Shown here one piece after another: positions 25,581-35,800 of a stretch of DNA of 64,000 nt. The position numbers were made by a program, and so were the translations under genes. How positions within the stretch are numbered: the first letter of the stretch is position 1; each line of letters opens with the position of its first letter. Location: NCBI RefSeq assembly GCF_963678635.1, contig NC_087067.1, forward strand, positions 42,558,696 to 42,622,695, in the 5' to 3' direction. Under the pieces are notes generated by a model, which saw nothing but the letters and a program-made list of their open reading frames with translations, did no database searches and was not told the DNA's origin. Source of the DNA: Symsagittifera roscoffensis (Eukaryota > Xenacoelomorpha > Acoela > Convolutidae).

Positions 25581-26060
25581 CCAATTTTTGAAGACGTGAT
25601 CAAATTAGGTAATCACGCTTCTGAAAACTCAGCTTCGGCCGTAGCCATAACTTTTCCCTCTTTTCCAGCTCAAGCACTTCAAACCGAAACCCACTTAAGC
25701 ACCGCAAACCGAATACTCAACCGAATACCTCAAACCGAATAGCTCAAGCACCTCAAAACGAATACTTAATTCGTGTAAGCTTTGCTTTACCTGATATACC
25801 TATACTTATTTACAATATATCAAGTGCTACACCATTACATTACGTAAAAAAATTTGTACACTTTGCTGAAGCAAGCCATTGACGGAAATAAAGTTCCAAC
25901 ACCTGTCGGTTTGAAGTACTCTTCGAGTAACTTTATAGACGCCTTCGAATTGAAGACTGATCTTGGATTAGATACTGCAATTGGATGTGATGAAAAAATG
26001 TTAGCAGCTTGTACCATGGGGTTTACAGTTAGTGCCATTATTTGTCATCCTTTCAACTGT
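25581..26060 (+). pseudogene. Sialate lyase partial copy 3 (exon 1 fragment only)
   Basis: It shares the CACCTCAAACCGAA expansion with copy 2, so it was duplicated after that change. It retains GLKYSSSNFIDAFELKT and IGCDEKML. The sequence then jumps, near 26060, to the downstream flank, so the intron and exon 2 are deleted. Confidence 0.8.
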
Positions 26061-26277
26061 TTTCCTGGAGAGTGTTTTTGGCAATTTTGTGAGACGGAAT
26101 CGACTATCAACAAAATATAGCTTTAAAAAAATATAATCAACAAAAACATTCAACCCGGCTAATTATTTTCAAATACAATGTCATCTTAGGTAGAAAAACA
26201 TTCTGGTCATACAGAATGACAAAAAGTTTATAGCAACCAATTCTGACCATTTTTGCAATTTGATGGAGGTTTTGAAT

Positions 26278-26650
26278 CCAATTTTTGATGACGTGATCAA
26301 ACTAGGTATTCACGCTTCTGAAAACTCCCGTCGACCGTAGCCATAACTATTCCTTTTTTTCCAGGTCAAGCACCTCAAACCGAAACCCATTTATTCGAAC
26401 TCTTATCTCGTTTAAGCTTTGCTTTACCCGATATACCTTTACTTATTTACATTATATCAAGTACTACACCATCACATTTTGTAAAAAAAAATTTATAATA
26501 ATTTTATAGAGGCCTTCGAATTGAAGGTTAATATTGGATCGGATATTGCAATTCGATGTGATGAACACATGTTAGCAGCTTGTACCATGGGGTTCACAGT
26601 TAGTGCCATTATTTGTCATCCTTTCAACTGTTTTCATGGAGAATGTTTTT
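26278..26650 (+). pseudogene. Sialate lyase partial copy 4 (most diverged)
   Basis: It aligns to exon 1 from FEDVIKLG, but lacks the Schiff-base lysine block through an internal deletion around 26490, and has many substitutions. It ends near the donor equivalent. It is the oldest-looking unit of the array. Confidence 0.75.
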
Positions 26651-26871
26651 AACAATTTTGTGAGGAATGGATTATTAACGAAAACTCTAGCCTTCAAAAT
26701 ATATAATCAATTTGATGAAAGTTTCTCGCATTATGATGAAAGTTTCTTAATTTGATGAAAGTTCTTGCAGTTTCTTGCAATGAAGATTTTTTGCAATTTG
26801 ATGAAAGTTTCTCCGAATTTTTTTTAATAGAGTCTGAATCACAACTGAAAAAAAAAAACGTCAGAGCTATA

Positions 26872-27598
26872 CAGTGCTGATTTAAATTAACCGGACAAAA
26901 TGAACAAATTTTGAAATTTCAAACGCGTTTTTCTCAAATTGGGTTAAGATTAGACAAAAAGTGAAGAAAACAGAAGTTGCTTAGAATTTCAATAGAATTA
27001 ATGGTGCAATTTTTTCTCCGAAATTCTCAACCAAGTTTTTAGCCTAAAAATGGGTCAATATGGCTTTTTTTAATAAATCAAGAATTACGCTGAAATTAAT
27101 TAGTTACTAGATGAGAAATTCATAATACAAAAATCCTCTTACACAACCCAACAAATTTCTTCAAGGTGCACATCTCCAAAAACCTGTATAAAAGAAAATA
27201 TTTTGCTAGACAGTCAAGAAATGTGATTTTTACTATATAAAACTCAAAATCTTTGCTTTAAAACAAATTTTGAACAATTTGCGCAAGTTTTTGGAGATTT
27301 AGTTCTTCTAGAAATTTGTTGGGCTGTGAAAGAGGCCCCTTGTAATACAATTTTCTCATCTATTAACGAAGTAGTTTCAGCGTAATTCTTGATTAATTAA
27401 AAAAAAGCCAAATTGACCCTTTCTTAGGCTTAAACTTTTGTTGAGAATTTCCGAGAAAAAAAATCACCATATTAACTCTGAAATTCTAAGCAATTTTTGT
27501 TGTCTTCACTTTTTGTCTAATCTTAACCCAATTTGAGAAAAACGCGTTTGAAATTTCAAAATTTGTCTGTTTTGTCCGGTTAATTTAAATCAGCACTG
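26872..27598. mobile_element. Long foldback element of Tc1/mariner type (non-autonomous)
   Basis: A 727-bp sequence starts CAGTGCTGATTTAAATTAAC and ends in its reverse complement, flanked by TA on both sides (26870-26871 and 27599-27600). The two arms pair imperfectly over roughly 330 bp each, including a shared AACGCGTTT segment. The TA duplication and CAGTG start are typical of Tc1/mariner termini. No transposase is encoded. Confidence 0.85.
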
Positions 27599-27784
27599 TA
27601 CACTTGGTCTTAAATAAAGTACTTTCATAATTATCCTTCCCACTCTCTGGTCGAACGAAAAGAATTTTGTGAGTGAGTGTCGTGTTAGCCCAGCAGCTAT
27701 CACGCTCAGGTCAGTCCAAGTTTGGATCTGCAAGAGTCCTTAGAAGATTTGTAGTTTGAATCGTAGCATTTGAATCGAAGCATT

Positions 27785-27880
27785 GAGCCGATTCGAACTA
27801 CAAACCTTCTTATTACCATGGAGTGTGTTGATGAGAAGTGCTTCAGTCTCGCTTCATTTACCACTGGGCTACGGCTCACT
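27785..27880 (-). repeat. tRNA-like sequence (SINE head or tRNA pseudogene)
   Basis: On the minus strand an A-box-like TAGCCCAGTGG (27871-27861) is followed by a B-box-like AGTTCGAATCGGC (27799-27787). The distance between them is longer than in a normal tRNA and the arms do not fold cleanly, so this is not a functional tRNA. A weaker plus-strand TTAGCCCAGCAGC occurs at about 27690. Confidence 0.5.
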
Positions 27881-28893
27881 CAACTGTTCAAGTTAAACGA
27901 CAAATCAAGTAGAATTTAAATGTCATCAACATTGCTCAGAAATCAATAACAATAACTTCAATGTATTTCGCCAAATATGCCTACTACAATTGACAACAGC
28001 TGACTATCAATTACACTATAAAACCTACATTTCGTGTCAGAGCAGACAACAAATTAGAACACGAACAAAACCAAACCGAGGATTTTCTCTTTTTATCCAA
28101 AACTTATTTCAATTCGGAGAAAAAAAACAAAGTCAGCATTCATTGTGGGTTTTTCCATAATTGGCAATTGATGATTAGCTAGCTCATGATAGTTTCATTT
28201 CAAATTAAGTAAGTTTAAGCCTTTAACTCCGCTTTTATTAACTTATTTTTTCTACCATCATTTCCTCTTGAGGTAAAAAAAAGCCTTTATGTTGGGCGTT
28301 TGCTTGTCCTTGGAGCTCCCAGATTTTTTCGTTCTTTCCTTTATATCTCTCTCTACAAACAAAACTTGATTCCTGAATACGAAATTAGTTCCTCGCCTCA
28401 CTAAAGATTGAACAAAACCACATGTTAACTCCGGTAATTGCGTAAATTCAATTTGCAATTTTGTGTGATATAAACTTTAGAAAGACAATGTTAAGACAAA
28501 GGCCATGCCAATCAACCAGCCATGCCTAACGGGTTGAGGATTCAATATTGAAATGCTTCAAGGGGTGCTATTCTTATGCGCGAAGGACCGAATGCGCGAA
28601 AAAAACTCGTGCGCGAAGGACCGAAAACAAAATTAGCCGAAAGTCGATTGTTAAAAAAAGCAATTGCCATTCAATTGAAACGAATTAAATGAAGCAATAT
28701 TTTGCTTCTTTCATAACGAAACCCTTGAAATATACAATTCGTCCCAACTCGGCGGCGGTCAGTGACAATTTGAAAATCACCAGTTATAGTTGGCCTCAAT
28801 TCAATTTGGAAAAATCATGAATGCGGCTACTTTGCCACGCATAAGTTGCGTACTGAAACTACTAAAGTATGATTCGGGTAGCGATGCGATACG
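27881..28893. other. AT-rich spacer
   Basis: No recognised gene. A minus-strand 66-codon ORF (28458-28258) has no domain that I can name. Confidence 0.4.
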
Positions 28894-29027
28894 TATTCAT
28901 GACATGAATTGTCTCACATGAATTAAAGAAAAAAGCGGTAAAATCTTTTAATAATAGCATGATTTGTTCCTAACTAATGAGTAATAAATTTGACTTCAAC
29001 AAAGAGATCTTTAAGACATATTATCAT
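28894..29027 (+). repeat. Left 134-bp direct repeat flanking the BEL/Pao fossil
   Basis: It is the same as 30539-30672 except for one visible difference. It lacks TG...CA ends and other LTR hallmarks. It looks like duplicated host DNA on either side of the inserted segment. Confidence 0.9.
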
Positions 29028-30538
29028 ATTATAGTTTTTGTCGATACACTTAAGGGAAACGGCAAACGTCCTACCACTATGGAAGACCTAGAAAAAGCTA
29101 AGCTCCTCCTTTATCAACAGTCCCAGCAAGAAACCTTTGGTGACACCTACAATCAACTACGAACCAAGCAACAAGTTCAAAACAAAGACAAACTGCAACA
29201 GCTGTCACCTTTTCTCGACAACGGTGTTATTCGCGCGCGAGGACGACTACGAAACTCACCTTTACCGGACGCAACAAAGTATCCAATAATTCTTAACGCA
29301 AAGGACCCAATTGTGCGTATGATGATCGAGAGCGCTCATCGCCGCTGCATGCACCACGGCACTGAGTACATTCGCAACTACCTGCAACAAAGTTTTGTCA
29401 TTATTGGGCTCCGAAAAACACTCAGACAGATAAGACATAACTGCTTTCTCTGCAGAAGATTCCAAGGCAAAGGGCTACATCCACTCATGGCCGACTTGCC
29501 GCCAACTCGTTTCGACGATCCGTCTGACGACCCATTTCCGTTCAAAAACACAGGAATTGACTATATCGGGCCATTCTACATAGCAACAAAGGATACAACT
29601 GAAAAAAGCTATATTTGCCTCTTCACATGCCTCTCTACTCGCGCGGTTCACCTGGAATCGACAGACAACCTTACTACGAACAACTGTATAACGGCAATTA
29701 GACGTTTTATTGCTAGGAGAGGCACACCTAAGCTTTTAATCTCTGACAACGCTACTTACTTCGTCGGCGCGCGTAAACAACTACGCTCAGAACCAATCAA
29801 CTTCAACGAAACCACCCTAACTGAAACGCTACAAATCCACAATGTTGAATGGCGCCTAAATCCTCCGGCTGCCCCCCATTTTGGCGGCGTGTGGGAGCGA
29901 CTCGTTTCATTGATAAAACGAGCATTCTTACTAAATCTCGGTTCTGATCGACTATCAAGAGATCTATTTGCTACTATCGTAGCCGAGACCGAGGCAATCC
30001 TCAACTCACGTCCGCTAACTCATGTCAGTAGCGACCTTGACGACGACCTTCCACTGACACCCAACCACTTCTTAATGGGTCGTCCATTCGTCTACGCTCC
30101 AGCAGCAGCCTTCTACGAAGCATCTACCAGTAAACTGTCCAACAAGTCCTGGAAGCGAGCAAAAGATAGACTTGACAGCTTCTGGAGGCGTCTACTTAAA
30201 GAGTACGCTCCGACTCTCATCAGAAGGACTAAATGGACGCAACCCGAGGAACCACTCGAAAAGGATGACCTCGTGTGGATACTTGAGGACTTTACACCAC
30301 GAGGCATCTGGCCACTGGGTCGAGTGTTAGAAGTTTTTACCGGCTCGGATGGCATCGCGCGCTCGTGTAAACTGAAAACAGCCCTAGGTACTTTAACGAG
30401 ACCAGCGGTGAAACTTGCCCTCGTAACCCCAAAAAAGAAGATTTAAGACCACTTTAATTGTTCTACAACAACAACAACAAAAAACTTGGCTCAACTCCTT
30501 CCCCTTCGGTTCCAAATAAGATCTCCCTCCCCCGAGGA
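29028..30538 (+). mobile_element. BEL/Pao LTR-retrotransposon fossil: integrase end of pol
   Basis: This is a fossil of a BEL/Pao element. Only the distal part of pol is present: an HHCC zinc-binding block (SAHRRCMHHGTEY then CFLCRRF), an integrase core with the DYIGPF, LISDNATYF and HFGGVWERL landmarks, and the C-terminal DUF5641-like region typical of BEL (PLTPNHFLMGRP, WTQPEEPLEKDDLVW). Gag, protease, reverse transcriptase and LTRs are absent, so the element is truncated, although the remaining stretch reads open for about 470 codons to 30446. The near-identical flanking repeats suggest that the event which placed it here is recent. Confidence 0.85.
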
Positions 30539-30672
30539 TATTCATGACATGAATTGTCTCACATGAATTAAAGAAAAATGCGGTAAAATCTTTTAATAAT
30601 AGCATGATTTGTTCCTAACTAATGAGTAATAAATTTGACTTCAACAAAGAGATCTTTAAGACATATTATCAT
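30539..30672 (+). repeat. Right 134-bp direct repeat flanking the BEL/Pao fossil
   Basis: Partner of 28894-29027. It is preceded by a CAA-rich stretch and a C-rich patch. After it the sequence diverges from the left copy's continuation. Confidence 0.9.
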
Positions 30673-31342
30673 CAACTTGTCTTGAATAATACGCATTTAA
30701 TTTAGTTCAAGCATACTCGCTTGGCAATCCAAAGACTTCCGGATTGATACCCATTCGCTATCAACTTTTGTAAAATCGTTCTGCACTAAAAAAAACCACC
30801 ACAAACTTTATAATACTCGCTTTCTTCGAAAGTTGGAAATAACCTTCATTTCGGGCGTGATTGAATTTAAGAATTTAAAGAATTTTCCTGGAAACGACTT
30901 TTTTCACCTCTTTTCTCAACTTTTATCTTTGCAAAAACTCAACTGCCATATCTTGTCCTGAACATATGTCTATTCATTTCGTTCATTGACACTTAAAAAA
31001 ACAATACATAATTCGACGTGCTCTGCGCATTCAAGATTTCCAGAGCCGTTCAAATTTTTTGGATGACAAGACTGTTTGAACATTCGCAGTAAAATCTTAG
31101 TTCGAAGGTTAAATTGTTTAATTATTTTCATCAAGTCAGCAATTAAGACAAGTTTTAATGTTTAACCTACATCGCAGTACTCAAAAACGTTTGTTATATT
31201 CGCCAAAGTCAATTTATTTCAGTCTCGTTTCAGTTCACTAAGTCTGAGTGTAAACTATCAATTGATTCAGAACCTTCAGGGTCCGTCTTAAGTCGTCGAA
31301 GATCTTTTTCGGTTCGTGAAAATTATAAGAATCTGTCAATGA
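30673..31342. other. Spacer and 3' flank of the COX7C-like gene
   Basis: On the minus strand an AATAAA lies at about 31212-31217, some 125 nt beyond the stop of the COX7C-like gene, and is its likely polyadenylation signal. Nothing else was recognised. Confidence 0.45.
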
Positions 31343-31567
31343 TTAGGCCCTTCTGGACTTGTAAGTTTGCCATCCCAGGATAAAACATGGGACAATTGAG
31401 CTTAGGGCACAGAAGGTGCACGCCTTGGCCACCAGTCCCCACTTGCTTCGGGTGTTGAAGGGGAGTGTCTCGTTTGTTCCGTCTACGTACGCCATTCCCC
31501 TCTTAGACACTGCTGAACAGTTCTTTCCCTTGGACAGAAGTGCCCTTCTGGAAACTTGGGACAACAT
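31343..31567 (-). CDS. Cytochrome c oxidase subunit 7C-like protein (74 aa)
   Basis: A single-exon 74-aa protein. It has a basic N-terminus (MLSQVSRRALLSKGK) suited to mitochondrial import. Next comes ETLPFNTRSKWGLVAKACTF, which fits the LPF-x4-KW-x-L-x2-K pattern of COX7C, then a single hydrophobic span with PCFILGW (family PFxxV) and a short basic tail. COX7C is a small inner-membrane subunit of respiratory complex IV. ATG at 31567 is preceded by a near-perfect acceptor (CGTTTTTAG) 9 nt upstream, so the mRNA 5' end is probably spliced. Low complexity of the family and moderate divergence limit certainty. Confidence 0.72.
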   Translation of the reverse strand: MLSQVSRRALLSKGKNCSAVSKRGMAYVDGTNETLPFNTRSKWGLVAKACTFCALSSIVPCFILGWQTYKSRRA

Positions 31568-31739
31568 TGTCAATATCTAAAAACGAATTGAAACTTATGC
31601 TTCAAGATTTAGATTCACGTTCATTCTAGGCTCATGGTAATTTCCTTGACATTAAAAAGATCTTATTTTGCAAAATTTCATCACCGCAGCTGTCATTTTT
31701 AAAAACTCAAATTTCATCTTTAAGCCATATGACATCCAA

Positions 31740-32090
31740 AATAGAATGACATCCATCAAGTCATTTCCGCCCCACAAACCCAGTAATATCAGGCCCAAAA
31801 GAAGTCATTTCCGCCCCCAGACACTTCCGCCCCAAAAACCCAGTCATTTCTGCCACAAAAGCAGTTTTTACCGCCCCGAAAACCCAGTCATTTCTGCCCC
31901 AAAAGCTGTCATTTCCGCTCAAAACTATTCCCTTTATTTTGCTTCGATATACATTATCAAACAAAAAATTAATATGAAACGAAAACATTTATGGAGTCAA
32001 CATGAGTGCAAGACGCGAGTTAACAGTATTGCGCACAGAATTAATTTAAGTGACTGGGTTTTCGGGGCGGAAATGATTAGGCGCGGAAGT
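31740..32090. repeat. Irregular minisatellite with an inverted copy
   Basis: A unit of about 24 bp around CATTTCCGCCCCAAAAACC repeats about seven times, imperfectly, from 31745 to 31920. One inverted unit (GGGTTTTCGGGGCGGAAATG) lies at about 32057-32076, giving a foldback with a roughly 130-bp spacer. The ORFs across it read repeats and are not taken as genes. Confidence 0.7.
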
Positions 32091-32857
32091 GACTTGTACG
32101 GACTTGACTGGGAGCCGGAATATGCGGCCAATAATTTTGGTTTGGAAGCAACATCAACCAAACATCTTGCCTGTTTGAAACTGCATCCAGATTTTAAGCA
32201 GCTTTTAGAATAGAATCAAAATCGGACGATATATTTTCTACCGAAACACGTTAAATTTTCAAAGACTAAGAGTATTTTGGAAAAATATTTTGGAATTCTA
32301 GGAGTCGGTATAACAAGTTTTAGGATTTTAGGAAAAAGAAAGTTTCGCATTAACACTTTTTTGGATTATTTAATTTGGTATAGCCGACATAAACAAGTGT
32401 ATTTACAATAACAAACTTATTTACAGGGTGCATTCAAAGCAAAGTAGCTAATATGGAAACAATAAAGAATGAATTTAAAATCCGCCGTATGATAAAATGA
32501 AGCACATCAGGTTGTAGCATTGAAAAGCACAGTTGATATAAGAAAATTTTACCACGCCAACTTCGCTATTCCGATTTTTAGCACTCATCTTTGGCACAAT
32601 GAAGAACAGCAAAACTTGCTGCGATGTTTTAAAAAACGGTATGATAATAGTTTTCAAGAGCCAGGTTGCGCAGAATCAGAATCACTCAGACAAAATGATT
32701 CTGATAAGACACGATAATTAGGTTGTAATAAACAAGAATCCCGGATCCCTGGCGATGTTCGAGGGCCAACCGACGTAAAGGCTAAGCTTCTAGATTGTTG
32801 TGAGTAAACCATTACGAGTCTTCATTTTCTGGATTAATAGGGTCTTAGCTACATGTA

Positions 32858-35800
32858 TTAGACCAGGAGTCCCTTTTCCTTCAGGAATGCAGTCGAATTC
32901 GGTTCCCGACCCAGAAAATCTCTGAGCATGTCTATGGCGTCCTTGGATCCTCCTGGTTGCAGAATGCACTTTCTGTAGCTCAGTCCAGTGTCTGGGTTAA
33001 GCACTCCCTCCTTGCCAAAGCGAGAGGCAAACATGTCGGCCGAGTATACCTGAACAGAAATACAAATCCCCATCTCGATCAGTTTGTTGACGGCTATTGT
33101 TTTTTAGCCATCATGATAGTAACAGCACACGTACTGTAATAGCAGAGGGTACAAGTATGATAGTTGGGTTCGACAAGAAAGCAAGTATGAAAGATGGGTC
33201 CCGCAATTATTGTGACAACTTCAAAAAATCAAGTAAACAAATGCTAGCCATGTTTTCGAAGATATTAAGGCCTAAAATCTTTTCATCAGGGACCCATTTT
33301 AATTTTAGTGACCTAACTATCAAACTTGTACCTAGCAAAGTACTGTACAAAAAAATAGCATAGATAGAAATATGATATTTGTCTTTAAAAAACACATGAT
33401 TCCCTGGGAAAAAAAAATGTTCGCTTTTTTATCTCCGGAAACATTGTTCCCATTTGTTTAATAGCGCTATCGGACTCAAACATGACACTTTCCTACTTAA
33501 TAACTAGCATATCAGTTGCTTTTAGGAGCCCAACTCCCTAACGGGGCTTCCTGTCATACTAGCTTCTCATTATCTGAAAATGAATCTGATGTTAAATTAA
33601 ATTCAATTCAGGCCATTCCGGGAAGCTAAAAGTTGTTAAAAATCAGTTCACAGTCTTTCCCCGAGACCCTTCCGAATTCCTGAATCCGAAAGAAGAGCTG
33701 TCTTGTTGTTGACCAGGAAGGGTAGCAAAATCCTCCCAATAGTCCTCCTGATTTTCGGGAATCGTTACAACTCAGCGGGTTCTTCCGTGAATATCGTTGA
33801 CTATAGTTTCTGTCATTCACTATATCTGTTATACGTCTTGTTTATATCAGAGAAAATCGTGTTCTGATTTTCGCACTTTTTCAGAAGTCGCGAAATTTCA
33901 AGTTCGTGACGTGTTTTTACTTTTGAACGAATTTTTTAAAAATTATTTCGTCAATCCATATTGACCCCTCCGAATACGTTCAATTGAACGATTAACACCA
34001 CTAATCGTTCAAGACAGCCAATTTTCCCACTGAACTGTTCCAAATAAAAATTCGTTGATGACCTGCATTTCAGGTCATTCTGATCGGATGTCTCAATTTT
34101 TGACTGGTCCAATTTCGAGATTGTATTTTGGTTGCCTAATTTATACATAAACATTTGATCAAAAAAATTTGCTTTCAGGAAGATCTTAGAAATGGGCAAA
34201 AAGATGTAAGAATTGACCAGCAGTGATGAGACCAGCAGTTATGAGACCAGCAGTGTTGAAGAGGATTCGCGTTTCACTGGGCATTAATTGGCGGCTATGG
34301 GACGTCCAGAAACCGAGCCACGACGGACAGAACCATCGTCGTCAATGACAGAACCATTTGACTTGAGAAACCGAAACAAACTAAGGCTAACCAATCTAAA
34401 ATTGGTGCATCAAGAAGCCGAAGCGGACAAGATTTACCGAAACAAACTAAGGCTAAACAATCTAAAACTGTTGCATCAGGAAGCCGAAGCCTACAAGATT
34501 TACCGAAACAAACTAAGGCTAAACAATCTAAAATTGTTGCACCAGGAAGCCGAAGCGGACAAGATTTGCTCTTACTTCAAGAAGCCACTGAACATGCAAT
34601 GGTAGAGTATTTTCATATTTTAGTTATTTTGCTAGCTGAATTTGGACAAACCACTAACGAGAGAAGACATGCTATTCCTGGACGATATAATGGATTGGAG
34701 GGTGTTGATTGGCCATTTAGAATTTTTTCAAGGCAGCCGAAGCAGGCAAGATTAGCTCTTACTTCAAGAAGCCACTGAACATGCAAGGGTGTATTTTCAT
34801 ATTTTAATTATTTTGCCGGCTGAACTTGGACAAACCAATCTAACGAGAGAAGACATGCTATGCTATTCCTGGACGATATAATGGATTGTATGGTGTTGAT
34901 TGGCCATTTAGAATTTTTTCTAGGAAGCCGAAGCGGACAAGATTTGCTCTTACTTCAAGAAGCCACTGAACATGCAAGGGTGGTGTACTTTCATATTTTA
35001 ATTATTTTGCCGGCTGAATTTGGACTAACCAATCTAACGAGAGAAGACATGCTATGCTATTCCTGGACGATATAATGGATTGTATGGTGTTGATTGGCCA
35101 TTTAGAATTTTTTCTAGGAAGCCGAAGCGGACAAGATTTGCTCTTACTTCAAGAAGCCACTGAACATGCAAGGGTGTATTTTCATATTTTAATTACTTTG
35201 CCGGCTGAACTTGGACAAACCAATCTAACGAGAGAAGACATGCTATGCTATTCCTGGACGATATAATGGATTGTATGGTGTTGATTGGCCATTTAGAATT
35301 TTTTCTAGGAAGCCGAAGCGGACAAGATTTGCTCTTACTTCAAGAAGCCACTGAACATGCAAGGGTGGTGTACTTTCATATTTTAATTATTTTGCCGGCT
35401 GAATTTGGACTAACCAATCTAACGAGAGAAGACATGCTATGCTATTCCTGGACGATATAATGGATTGTATGGTGTTGATTGGCCATTTAGAATTTTTTCT
35501 AGGAAGCCGAAGCGGACAAGATTTGCTCTTACTTCAAGAAGCCACTGAACATGCAAGGGTGTATTTTCATATTTTAATTACTTTGCCGGCTGAACTTGGA
35601 CAAACCAATCTAACGAGAGAAGACATGCTATGCTATTCCTGGACGATATAATGGATTGTATGGTGTTGATTGGCCATTTAGAATTTTTTCTAGGAAGCCG
35701 AAGCGGACAAGATTTGCTCTTACTTCAAGAAGCCACTGAACATGCAAGGGTGGTGTACTTTCATATTTTAATTATTTTGCCGGCTGAATTTGGACTAACC

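Larger units (their letters stand above)
22317..26690 (+). repeat. Tandem array of four sialate lyase segments
   Basis: A CCAATTTTTGAAGACGTGAT-like start occurs at 22317 (inside exon 1), 23917, 25581 and 26278. The first two periods are about 1.60 and 1.66 kb; the later units are shorter because the intron and exon 2 are missing. All copies share orientation. Only copy 1 has the first 94 codons. Confidence 0.85.

Noticed and set aside
27785-27880. Functional tRNA gene
   Set aside because: Box motifs are present, but the spacing is too long and the acceptor and anticodon stems do not pair.
31668-32213. 181-codon plus-strand ORF
   Set aside because: Its first half is the C-rich minisatellite and the second half has no recognisable domain. 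It overlaps the inverted repeat and lies opposite the local gene strand.
34288-34605. 105-codon ORF with three [18 protein letters not shown] repeats
   Set aside because: The open frame follows from a 63-bp tandem unit. No start context, splice sites or known repeat-protein fold supports it, and it lies antisense in an intron.
34860-35651. Four or more overlapping plus-strand ORFs of 70-71 codons with near-identical sequence
   Set aside because: They are the satellite monomers read in shifting frames; the period is not a multiple of three, so no continuous repeat protein exists.
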